This document shows positions 22,455-35,300 of a DNA stretch of 64,000 bases, one piece after another. Source of the DNA: Pogona vitticeps (Eukaryota; Chordata; Lepidosauria; Squamata; Agamidae). Both the position numbers and the translations under genes were made by a program. The notes beneath the pieces are model-generated. The model saw only the letters and a program-made list of their open reading frames with translations, did no database searches and was not told the origin of the DNA. The stretch spans positions 7,361,001 through 7,425,000 of the forward strand of contig NC_135791.1 of NCBI RefSeq assembly GCF_051106095.1, read 5' to 3'. Positions within the stretch are counted from its first letter, which is position 1, and each line of letters begins with the position of its first letter.

Positions 22455-23739
22455 CAAGGGGGTGCTGATAAGTATTGAGCCTTTCCCAGAAAAAAAAATT
22501 GAGCTAGGAAGCTGTAACTGCCACACTACTCTACATATTCTCCTAGGAAGTCAATGCACTTGCAATGTCTGTCCTGCAGCTTCTTCAGTCCCTGCAAAAT
22601 TCTTCTGACTGCTGGTGTAACCACTCATTTGCAGCATTAGTTGCCTCCAGAACACTCCCAAATCATTGTCCCTTCAGGTGTTTTTTGAGTTTGGGGAACA
22701 GATAATAGTCAGAAGGAGCCAGTTCGGAAGAATAGGGTGGATGGGGCATCACTTGAAAGCCTAAGGAGGTCAGTTTTGTCATTGTTTCACCTGCGGTGTG
22801 TGACAAAGTATTGTCATGCAACAGGATGACACCCTTGGAGAGCTTTCTTTGATGTTTTTCCTTGATGTTTTGCCTCACCTTTGTCAATAAAGCACAGTAA
22901 TATTTTGCATTGATGGTTGAACCCTGTTGGAGGTAGTCCACCAGCAGAACTCCCTTCTTATCCCAAAAAACTGTTGCCATTTGCTTCTGGACCGACCTTT
23001 GCACTCGGAACTTCTTTGGCCTGGGGGAACCACTGTGCCTCCATTCCTTAGACTATTCCTTTGTCTCAGAATGATAACAGTAGATCCCTGTCTCATCACC
23101 AGTTACCAGTTTGCCCAGGAAATCTGATTCATTTCTTGCAAAATGTTCCAAAACAGCCACCGATGACTCCACACGTTTCCTCTTTTGTTCGGTTGTCAAA
23201 AGTTTGGGGATCCACTTTGCTGCCAGCTTTCTCATTTCCAAGTCGTTGTGGATAATGGCACCAACTCTCTCAAGTGATATTCTCAGATACATAGCAATAC
23301 TTTTGGCTGATATTCAGCGGTCCTCTGTGATCATGTCATGGATGGCTTTCACATTTGCAGGTACAGAGACAGAAACACACCTTCCACTGGTTTTCTCACT
23401 TTCAACACCGAAATGGCCAGTTTTAAAATTGACAACCCAACAATTTAACTGTTGCATATGAAGGGCCACTGTCACCCATAGTTTGTGACATTTCTTCATG
23501 GATCTGCTTTTCACCTTTCCCTTGGAGGAACAAGAACTTGATTATGGTCCTATGCTCTTTCCACATTGAACTTTTCGGGAGGTGCTGCCATGTTCACTTT
23601 GGAGCTGAGCATGAAAGATAAGTTAAAATCATAGGTGGTTGATTTTTGCACCATTGAATACAGACAAATTGGCCAATACACACTGCAATTTATAGCTTCC
23701 TAGCTCAAATTTTTCTGGGAAAGGCTCAGCACCCCCTCA
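22455..23739 (-). mobile_element. mariner DNA transposon, nearly full length, decayed transposase
   Basis: Plain DNA transposon of 1285 bp, the usual mariner size, with TA at both ends (22453-22454 and 23740-23741). The ends form inverted repeats: left AGGGGGTGCTGA..., right the complement TCAGCACCCCCT, and about 25 bp further in both share GAGCCTTTCCCAGAAAAA and GAGCTAGGAAGCT. The transposase is read on the minus strand. Its three catalytic aspartates are present: TGDET, LLHDNT and APSDYYLF, with the spacing of the D,D34D class. From about 23440 to 22663 the frame is one, broken by two in-frame stops (after ...MITEDR near 23314 and after ...SETKE near 23053); the N-terminal part is shifted by a frame near 23440. 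It is thus not functional but relatively young for its kind. Confidence 0.92.
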
Positions 23740-24990
23740 TAGCTATAGGCCAAAAACATTTGGCAGGGTACACTTGATCATCCCTCTCTAAATGAACGTT
23801 TCTGTTTTATTAGGCAGTCGTGCTAGTGGGGAGACACATTGGCTCTTTGCAAATTAGACTAGGTTAACAAATTATATAAAAGTTGAATATTTTCTCTTTA
23901 GTAAATTGAGACTGCAGAATTTGACTGTTGTTTTTCCAAATTCATTAACATGGAATGGGATTTCCATGTTCTTTCCTCCATGTTGTATGGTATCACCAGG
24001 CTTGCAGTTCCTCTTACTAGATGTGTGATAAAATATTTTTTTCTCTTTCGCTTTACTTGGGGTTATGCAGTATTTGATAGCTTCTAGTGCAGTGAGGCAG
24101 GTTTGATCTCAATCAAAATGCTCAGAATCCTGCTGTGCATTTATACCTGCATAAGTATAATGCCTAAATTGTTGTGGCAAATTGCTATTCTTGTTTTGTC
24201 CTAGTCATGCACCAAGATATGTGACCGGTACATGTAAGTAGCAGCGTATTAATTAAGAGCAAGTCACATCTCCTATTTATGTCATTACACCTATGCTTGT
24301 ATACATCTGCAGTAGCATTCTGGCCATTGACTATTGTTACCTGTGAAATGTGGTGGCTTTTCAACATACATGTTAAGCCTGTTCTAAACATTTCCCCCCT
24401 TCCTAATATGCTGTTGACATTCAGCATTATTTTTTCTTCCCAGAGCCTGCTGAATATCACTACTGTGCTTATCTGTATGTTTTGTGTAGTATTCTCATTG
24501 CCAATATATCTAAGTCACGCTTGCACTCAGTATCATTCACATCATGCCCATGAGATGAACTGCAGTACAAATTGGTTAAGATTTTGAAGAGTAACTTTGA
24601 ATTTGGAGTTATTTGTCAGCACTGCTCATAAAAGTGTGCAGTGTCTAGATTGGGATTTACCCTAGCAGTTGCATGTTTGGGGTGTAATCCGCTGCCTGTG
24701 TGATTAGCAGTAACATCTTCATACTAGCCATGGTTAAAGTTGTTGTCTGTCTGAGATACGGGTAGGAGAGTAGAGGGACTTTCATGTGCTCATGTAATCT
24801 GACCTTGGCCCTGTACTAGTGGTTGAAGAATAGGCTGCATTCACACTAGCCCACATTTTGAGAATTCTTCTGGACACCATAAATCCTGACAATGTAGCCT
24901 CACTCCTGCCCCAATTTCAGTAAGGGTCTTTCGATAACAGTATTTTGAGCCCTGTCATCCCGTAAATCTCAAATTATTCTGAAATTACAG

Positions 24991-26249
24991 ATAGACACTC
25001 TGGTTCAAGTATGGCTGCCTCTGGAGGTACACTGACTGGGACATCCTACTCAAACAGCTCAGATGGTGAGTTTTTATACAGAACTCTTATATTAAATCTT
25101 ACAGCCTCTTTTGTGTCAGGTTTTACCTTGTCAGATAAGACAGACAAAGTGCTGAGTTAGTTACAGACCAGATGGGGAACAATTAATTAAACACAGTCTT
25201 AACCAATTAGTCTGGCTGCCTTGACAGCAAATTAGAACTTTGAATCAGTTAAGGTTAAACTAATAGTCTGTTGGTATATTCAAATACTTTTAATTTAGCA
25301 GAGGCAATCTATATTAGTTTTCCAATGTATTTTAATGAGCTTCTCCCCAGTGTTTTGAGTTCTGCTAAGAAGTAATGCCACAAATCAAATGTGGGAATGC
25401 ATGGGTGCCAACCTGCATTCTTACATCCTAGATACAGCCTTCTAACTTGTTTATGACACATATTTCTAGCACTAGGAGTTAGCTTTCTTTCTTCATATGA
25501 CTGATGTAATAATGCATAAACAGCAATCTGCTTTTTCCTGTGTCCCCACCTAGCAGAATAAAGCTGCAGGTAAAGAAGTTCTTGGCAGATCTGTTCTTCT
25601 GGCATTTAAAATTTTATACTGACAGCTCGTTTACAGAAATTTATAAACTTGTGACACATAGCATAATTCCCCTGATAATCAATCTGTGATTCTTCATTCC
25701 TCCTTATACCAGCACTTGGGTATTGCAAATAGCTGAAACAGAATAGAACAAATATCTCAGATGTTTTTACTGACTATGTCACATAGGAATCTGAAATTCT
25801 TGCAGTTTCTGGAAAGAACAAAACACTATTTGAAAACTAGGTGCCTTAGCTTCTTGCTTTTGCTGCTGCTGTTTTTCTGTATTGAAACCTGAGAGTTACT
25901 AAGAATAACTTCACACTTCCATCTAGTCAAATCTGGAACTTCTGCGTCAGTGTTTTCAGTATTCAGACCTGCCTTATTCCATGTAGCTATTAGAGAGAAA
26001 ACAAGGCTGATTTTTACAGAAAGGCTTGAGCTAAATTCAACAACTATTGCTTTAGCTTCCTAAGAATATTTCAGTCTTCTGCTTCTTTGGGGTAGCTGCT
26101 GACTCCACATCTTCAGCAGCAAATAAAAGTTACAGTGTTGTGGTTTGGGAATATAATCAAGAGTTCTGAGCCTAGTTCCTGAGTAAGTTTTAGCATTTGT
26201 AAACTTGTTTTCAAAAAGTGTTTTGGTTTGGTTTGCTTCTGCGTTTGCT

Positions 26250-26321
<72 letters not shown>

Positions 26322-29300
26322 TATATGACATCCTTCTCCCCATAGGGGACCCAAGGCATCTCACAACAGTTAAAACTATACAACAATCAGCCATTTAAAA
26401 ATAAGATAGAAGTACCATATTTTTAAAAACACAATTAAAATGCATATCAGCATTAAAAACAAGATTAAAAACAATTTTAAAACTTTTTGAAATTTCTAGG
26501 TTTAACAAACAAATGATTCCTGAGACACTTATTGCTTAAAAGCTTATTGCTTTATAAGCAGGTAATAAAGCTCCACTTTGGTACTTCTTATAAAGCTCTG
26601 CTTTGGTTTTAACATTTATTTGGGCAAACATAGGTTTCTGTTGTGATCAAATGCCAGTTCTTTGCATGCTATGAAAGTTAACTATTATATCTGTAACATT
26701 TTAGCTTTACCCCTTTATATATACAGTAGCTGTATTATATTTTCCTAGGTCCTAAAAGTATCAAAAAGCCATGGAAAAAGCTAAGTATCAGATAGTGTGT
26801 AATGTTCTGGGTCTAATGCTCAGAATTCTAATTTTGTTTCCTAGCATTCTGTAGTTCCAGTGACAGTTCTTCATTTCAGCCCATCAAAACCCAAGTGGCC
26901 ATCCCTACAGCTCATGTCATGCCTTCTATGCTGGATGCATCTCCTCGATTGGTGAGTGAATCAAGTTCTTCTCGGACTGCCTTGGCATCCTCCCCACCAA
27001 TCTCATCAGGCGACATACGAGGATTAATATCCAACCATGACTCTGACACTCTGAGACCGACCCAGATGTTCCACAGGAACCCTCACCTATATCGGGCTTC
27101 AATGGAAAATGGCCGTGATCAACCACTGTTCCTTACTTCCAATCAAGCAGGTGTGGACAGTGCTCAGAAATCTGTCAGGCAAACTGGGGAAGTCACAGTT
27201 AATCATTCTTTTTTGCAAGATAGACAGTCCGCTGGCCCTTGGTCCCAGCTCCAAATGTTCAGTTCAGATGCCACTATGCCTGGTGTAGAAAAAGAACCAC
27301 ACACAGGGTTGCTTGATGCTAAGCCAATGACAGAGGCCAGTCGAGTCTGTGAAAAGCAGTTATCCTCGGAGCTTAATCCAGCTGGTCTGTATTCCAACCC
27401 AGCTGTTGCTCAGTCTCAGATGTGGAAGCAGGAGGCCTGTGCACTCCATCAGCATGAAAATTGTGCACTGAGTACTTGGAAACAGCACCTGGATCATGTT
27501 CGGCTTCGACTGGAGCAGATGCAGGTAAAAGGCTTTTATATATATATATAATTTGAGAGTGTATGTGTACATAGACAGCATCTTTAAAATACAGTGGTGC
27601 CTTGCATTATGACGTTAATTCGTTCCAGCGAAATCGCTGTAGAACGAAAACGTCGTAATGCAAAATTAAAAAGCCATAGAAATGCATTAAAACCCGATTA
27701 ATGTGTTCCTATGGGCTTGAAACTCACCGTCCAGCGAAGATCCTCCATAGTGCGGCCATTTTCACTGCCTGTGCAGCGAGGAATCCGTCCCAGAAAACAG
27801 CGGGAGCCATTTTTTTTACCCGACGGCCATTTTGAAACTGCCGATCACCTGTTTTAAAATCGTAGTTTTGCGAGAATCGGTTCCCGAAGCAGGGAACCGA
27901 TCACCGCAAAGCGAAAAAACCCCATTCAGACCATCATTTTGCAATCACAATTGCGATCGCAAAAAGATCGTCGTAGTGCGGTTTCGTCGTTAAACGGGGC
28001 ACCCGTCTTGCGAGGCACCACTGTATAATAAATTATGTAGACATTATTCAAAGTTGCATATTTATCATATATTGTGTGTCAGTTCTCTTTTTTCCCTTCT
28101 GACAGATTGTATACATAACAGAATTAACGGCAAGTATAGAGCTAGGTTTTTATTTCAGTCACTTGGGCAACTGCTACACAGAAATGGAAAGGAGTTCGGG
28201 ATTGTTGGTGTTTGAAGCTATTTATTACCTCGTGCTTTTAGTATGTTTGGTGAAAGAGTACAATGTAATATTTATTTTATTTAACCCTGACCCATACTTA
28301 TTGAAGAGAGAATGGATGACCACAAGTCTTTTTATGTGATGCTCTTTTTAACACAATTAAAATGCATATCAGCAAAGTTTTTAACATAACTTTGAAGAGA
28401 AGTGTTACCATATGAGTTTTGAAGGAGCAATACCAAGCAAAATGGGCATCGTGGTCATGTAGGTAGCTAAAATCCCTGTTTTTGCTACACCTAACTTATA
28501 TACTTTGTTGGACAACAGAGTGTATTTTTAGTTAGAGCAGAGTGGATTTCTGGTTAGAGTGGAGAATAATAATTGTGAGTTTCAGTGATGTTTCCCTCTG
28601 TTGCACAGTGATTTAAAATTATTTTGCATAGAGCTGCTTGGATATGTGCCCAAAATAACTGTATATGAGATAAACATCCTGTGTTATTGGCAAGTGGAAA
28701 ATGCAGAAAGTAAAATAGTCTCTGTGATGTCATAGTTGTGTTTGAGAGCTGAACATCAAGCCTTGTTTCATCTGAACCTCATATTTCTAGCTGCAAAATA
28801 AAGCTGCTTGCTATCATCCCTTGGTGGACAACACTTCGCTACCCACTCTTGATCCAGCGCAGTGGGTCAGTATTGTGAATGCAAATGAGAACCTGCTCAG
28901 GGAGAAAGAAATTCTTATTGACAGGTAAGAAATAGAACAACAGAGATCCATTCTGTGCTTCTGTAGCAGTTAAGACTAAAAAAACGTGATGTCACAATTC
29001 TAAATTCCTAAACACTGTTACATGGGCACCCCTGTGGTGTGATGGCTCAGGGGGACAGAGTTTGAATCCCCGGCTCTGCCACTGAAAATCACTGGGATGT
29101 GTGTAGAATTGGTAAAAACCTTGAATACCTCACTTACCTAGAAAACCCCATTAGGGTCACTATAAGTCAGTTCTGCCTTGACAACACATAACAGCATCAA
29201 CAAGCAATGTTGCAAGTAAGCCTCACTTGAGGATACTTATCAGTAAACATGAATAGGTTTGTGCTGTAAATTTTGTGCCAAGAATCTAATGAAATAGTTC

Positions 29301-32300
29301 AACGGTGTCACCACAGAAGTATGTACATCTGCTATGTTAAAAGTTATACAGTTGTGCCCCTTTATTAATGATTAAGATCATGAAGTGATTTAATGGTTTT
29401 GTGCAACAAGTAGCTTTCCAGATTTTATTGGACTGCGGATGTTGCTGGATGAGAGGCAGTGTGGTGCAGTGGCTAGAGTGTTGAACTAGGACTTGAGAGA
29501 CTTGAATTCAGAACCCATTTGTACAAGAAAGTCACTGGGTTACTTTGGCCAGCCATAAACTCTCAGTGTGACTGACTTCACTGATTGTTTTGAGGAAAAG
29601 CAGAGGAAGAAGAGGGTTGTAGCTCATTCCAGGAAGGAAGAACATGCATGTAACTAATAAATAAATTCCCAACAGCCATAGCAAAAGGGGCACTGGTAAC
29701 ACTTGATGAGAAATACAGTCCAAAAACAGTTAAAACACACACAGGAAGTTCTTTCTGCTAAGTTAACTTTCTGTTTTGACATCTGACAGTCCAGTTTAGT
29801 AAACATTAATGTCTGTCTCTTGTAATTATTCTGGTTTAAAGGCAGAGGCAGCACATTTCCCAGCTGGAGCAGAAAGTACGTGAAAGTGAGATGCAGGTCC
29901 ATACTGCCCTCTTCAGTCATCCTGCCTCCTATGGAGACATGTACTTGCTCAGGATGCAGGTAAATGCTAGCATCTCACTGTTGGTGTGCCTTGAAGACAC
30001 TGGCCCTTCTCTGAAGGAAGATTCAAAAGAATACTGATGGGTTGAAGGAGATGGGGGTGTGGAAGAGGTGGACTGTTGTTCTGTGGTGCTCTAATCTCTT
30101 GACACCTAATCTAACAGTATTGAGCATAGCCTTGTAAATAGGAGTCTGGAGGTGCCAGCTGCTGTGGGGTGTTTTTTTTTTTTTGCTGGATATACTGTAA
30201 AAGAAAGGATTTGCTTCCTAGCAACCTGTGTAGTTCTGTGCTGAGCCCAAAGAAGGGACAGAGGGCTTCCTTCCACTTCCATTCACCTGCACACATTTTC
30301 ATGTCACCTGTGGCAACAGGGTTAATGTTGAAAACTGATTGACTGACCAGCCGTTTCTCTGAGCATGTGGGTTTTGAGAGATGCATTAAGAGCTACTTGA
30401 TCTTTGGGCGGTTTTTACAGGAATTGCAGCGGGAGAATGTATTCTTACGAGCTCAGTTCACTGAAAAAACAGAGTCTCTTAGTAAGGAAAAGATTGAATT
30501 GGAGAAGAAGTTGGCTGCTTCAGAAGCAAGCGTCAAACAAATCCAGGATACCCACAAAGAGGCTATACAAAAGCATGCTGTGGAATTGAAGAAACAAGAA
30601 GAAAGGGTAGGTTTTCTGTGTTAACACTCAATAATTTTGTTTGTTTAAATTTTGTACCGCCTGTTCAGTGAAAAACCACTGCCTTGGGCAGTTTACAATG
30701 GAATTAAACTATCACAACTACCATCCCAGCCAGCAAATTAACATTTACTTTACTACAAACGACAACAACAACAAAGACAGCAGCAATAAAGCCATATGCA
30801 ATGACTGAAGTAAATAATACAAATGAGGGTCAGCAGAAAGACTATTGTAGGGGAAGGATATTACAGTGGTGCCTCGACTTATGAACACCCCTACTTACGA
30901 CCATTTCGAGTTACGACCAGCTCCAGCCGCAAAATTTTCCTTTTACTTGCGACCACAGCTTCCACTTATGAACAGAAAAAGGCGGGAAATTCAAATTTCT
31001 AACTGTAGGTGGCGAAACTGTTCTGGGTGTTTTTGTAGCGTGGTTTTGGGTTGGGGGGGTTATGCTTCTGTGCTGTGATGGGTCTTGGGGGGTTGGTTTG
31101 TTGGGTTTTCCCACCACTCCCAATGGGTCTTGGGGGGTTGGTTGCTTTTTGGAGTGTTTTTTCCCCATTTCCAATGGATCTTTCACGGTTGGTTTGTTTT
31201 TTGGTTTTTTCCCCCATTTCCGATGGGTCTTGGGGGGTTGGTTGCTTTGCCGGTTTTTCCCCCATTTCCGATGGGTTTTGGGGGGTTGGTTTGTTTTTTG
31301 GCTTTTCCCTCCCATTTCTGATGGGTCTGGATTGCTTTGGGGGTTTTCTCCCCATGGTCTTGCATGCTTCCCTTGCTTTTTCCTTTGCTCTCTTCACATT
31401 TCTGATCTGTTCCATTTGTTTTCTGGGCATTTCCAATGGGTCTTGCACGCTTGATTGCTTCCCCCCCCCCCAGCCGGAAGGGATTAATAGTGTTTCCAAT
31501 GAGTCTTGCAGTGGTTTATTTATTTATTTTTCTTTGGCTGGAACAGATTAATTGCATTTCAGTGCATTCCTATAGGAAATGGTGCTTCGACTTATCACCA
31601 TTTCGAGTTACGTCCATCTTCTTGAACGGATTATGGTCATAAGTCAAGGCACCACTGTACTAAAGGCTTTTTTTAAAGAGCTTTGCCTTAACTAGCTTGT
31701 GAAAGGCGTGGAGGGAGGAGCACAGGCAAACCTCTGATGGGAATGAGTTCCAAAAGACGGAACCACCACCAAAAAGAGACCTAATTCGTAGTTAATACTT
31801 TCTGGGCCTCCTTCAGAGTAATGGGTGACACAGGCAGCAGTTTTTTGGGAGAAACATTCTAACAGGTATCGAGGTCCCAGACCATTTAGGGCATTGTACT
31901 GTGTGTCTACACCTTCAAGAAGGCTTCCAGTTTGAAATCCTTGGCTAGGAAACATGCCTGTTCAGATGCAGAGGGTACATGCAGAATATTCTGCTCCTGT
32001 AACCAGTACATGTAGCAAGGAGAAACTAGTTTTTTTTAAAAAAAAATATTTAAATTAATTATTTGCCACCTTTTTTCCTATCATGAACCCAAGGCAGATT
32101 ACAACAAACAAAAATAGTAAAGAAGTAAGAACTACTGCATAATATGCCTCCATGATTTTCTTTACAGAAATATGAGCCATGTTAATGCGTGGAATCCTTG
32201 CCTTTCAAGGTGAGGCAACAGGCATACCTGCTTCTTATCCTTGATTTCATGCTGCAGATTTGAACAGAGGATCTTTGCACTAATACTTGGCTTTTCTGAT

Positions 32301-35300
32301 ACATTTTTGCCAAAAGGTTTGACTCACTTCCTGCTCCCCCATTTGCAGTACACATTAATGAAGCAATGTTGCAAGAAGTGGTGGTTGCCTGTGTTGAAGA
32401 TGCTACATGGGGAGTTGGATAAACCATGGGGAAAAAACTGAGAGCATCAAGTGGAAATATTGTTCCAGAATTTGTTTGCACTTTCTTTTTTCGTAGTTAC
32501 AGTGGTGCCTCGCATTACGACGTTAATTCGTTGCAGCAAAATGGCTGTCTTACGAAAACGTCGTAATGCGAAATTAAAAAGCCCATAGAAACATATTAAA
32601 ACCCAATTAATGCGTTCCTAGGGGCTTGAAACTCACAGTCCAGTGAAGATCCTCCATAGTGCGGACATTTTTGCTGCCTGTGCAGCGAGAAATCCATCCC
32701 AGAAAAGAGTAGGGAGCCATGTTTTTTACCCAGCGGCCATTTTGAAACCACCAATCAGCTGGCCAAAAATATTGCTTTGCGAGAATCGGTTCCCGAAGCA
32801 GGGAACCGATCATCGCAAAGCGAAATTCACCCATAGGAAACATCGTTTCAGTGTAAAGCGATTTCATCGTAAAACGGAGTGCTCGTAATGCGAGGCACCA
32901 CTGTAGTTCTCTGCTCATCAGTGGTTCTCAAGGAGAATATTTTCTGTTTGCTTTCTTTAAAACTTGGCTGCCACAGCCTACACCTATAATCAAGTTGCTT
33001 CTCTTCTGCAGCCTGAGAGGATCAATCTCTTCTATTCCATCTTCAAGTGCTAGCTATATGTTTCATTTTCTGGCTTTGTGAATACTGTTTGCCATGCAAT
33101 TCAAGTATCTGAGCCTGATGCATTTGGGTTGAATGCATGATTGTAAGAGAGCCCAGCATATGCTGTTTGCACAGGTAAAGGCAAGAGACAAACATCTGGA
33201 GCATTTGAAGAAGAAGTGCCTAAAAGAATCCGAGCAAAACCGTGAGAAACAGCAGAGGATTGAGACCTTGGAGCGCTATGTTGCTGACCTCCCGATGTTA
33301 GAGGACCATCAGAAACAAAGCCAGCAGGTAGAATTCAATCTTCTAGATATCCCTGGAGGTGCAGAATAGATGGCAGGGTCCCTGCATGTATTTGTGAGTG
33401 TGCATGTCTGGTTAGAATGACTGTTTGCTTTGTCAGAAAGGAAGGTATTCTCAGTTCGGATGCCACGTTGCTCGTAATGATAACAGGAGTTTCGGCAGCT
33501 GCTAGCTACATAGATAGGCAGGTTGCTAAGGTGATTTCTGTTTTTCTGAAGTGTGATGTGTTCGTCTTTCCTAGCTAAAAGAGTCTCAGCAGGCAGCTGC
33601 AGCTTTGCAAGAAACGGTGACTGCTCTTGAGAGAGAGCTTGGAGATGTCCGTGCCAGTTGCAGAGAAAAGGAGCTGCAATTAGAATTACAGAAACACAAA
33701 GAGATGGAGCTGCTTTCCACTGTGCGCAGGTAATGCTTCCTGGAACTCATTTCAGAGAGGGTCAAAAAGTGGGAAGATGCAGTCCAGGAATCTGACATTG
33801 GATCGCACTCATGACAGTGAAGCCTTCCTGTGAACACCCTATGGATTGGGCATGGGCGACAGAGAAGGATGATACGGCAGAATGTTTATAGGGGAAAGCA
33901 CAGTGGTCAGAGAGGAGACACTCGCAGGAGACTGTGGAGAAAGGGAAAGATGTGTAAAACCAAATATAGCTGGTAGGGGACGTATGACCTGAGGTTTTTA
34001 TGGAGGGAGAGTGTTAGAGGCTTGGGTAGTCGGGAGGGAGGAGAGAGGCATTTGGATGAGTCAGAATGTTGACTGAAGCCTTCAGTTTTCTGAACTGATT
34101 CTTAAAGGCACTCCATACCCTAAAAAGCCTGGCCTGTTTTGGTTTCCAAGCATTAAAAAGTTGCAAGCATTCTGTCCTAGGAGCTAGAGGAGCTAATCTT
34201 ATACAAGATTTATTTAGAGTTGCCTTTATTTGATTTTTTTTTTTTTTTTTTTTTGGTTATATGTTGATATCTCTCCTTTCTTCAGTGAGCTCAAGGGATT
34301 TGTCCACAGCTTTCTTCCCACATGCTTCATCCTCACAACAACCCTGTGGGGAAATAAAGGTGAAAGAGACAGTGACTGGCCCTTGGCTGTCTAAGTAGAT
34401 TTCATAGCAAGAACTTGAACCTGGATCTCCCAGCTCCTAGCACACTTTGCTGACCCGCTACCATATTGGTACTCCTACAAGTTAAGACTGGAGTTTTACA
34501 ACTAAATGTGTTAGCGGCAGATTCACTTTTTTTAATCTGTCAAATCATATATTAGAGCAAATGTTCGTCTGTTGTAACAATTTATATCAGAAATAGTTGT
34601 GTAGCACGTAAAAGACTAATTTTTGTTTTTCATAAGCTTTCATAAAGACCAGCAAGTCTTAAAGGAGTTACATGACTATTTCTGATATAAATTAGAGCAG
34701 GATATGTGTGACTGATGACTGGTGAACTCCTCACTGATAAGCGTATTGGTGTGAAACCCTCACCTTCCTCGTGGTATTTAGTCTGCCACCATCTCAGGTT
34801 GTCTTCTGCTTAACTTGATGCCTTTCATTGGTAAATATTTGTTTCTATTCCGGCTCCCAAAATTCAAGTCCTTTTGAGACATCTTAAAAGTAAGTGACAA
34901 GTACTTTGGCTGGTTCCTCATGGATAGTTGGTAAGGGGTGGTTTTATCGGTAGTGAAAGATCAGCCCAGCTGGAGAGGATTCTGGAGCCTTCTTTCCTCC
35001 CTCCCATCCTCCCTCTCTCTCTCTTAAAATTCAGTTAATATTGTAATACTGAGATGGCAATATTTAATATCATAAGTGCTTTAAGTCCTCTTGTGAGGAG
35101 AAAGACAGTGTAATTATATTAAATAAATAATTGACAGGCTAGTGAATAAGTTAAGGGTACTTATTCTGCTACCTCTGCCTAAATGTGGATTTTTTCCCAC
35201 ATTGGAAGAAAGGTAGGAGTGGGTAGCAGAAAATGTGTGGTTATTCAGCAGTTAACATTGATTTTAAGCTTGTCTATCATCTGTTTTGTTATGCATCACT

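Noticed and set aside
26113-26394. Poly-threonine open frame
   Set aside because: It is the translation of the (TTG)n microsatellite on the minus strand.
30999-31551. 166-codon open frames on both strands
   Set aside because: They come from the roughly 50-bp tandem repeat inside a MITE. The repeated GW/GF or KPT/PQ text is a by-product of the unit.
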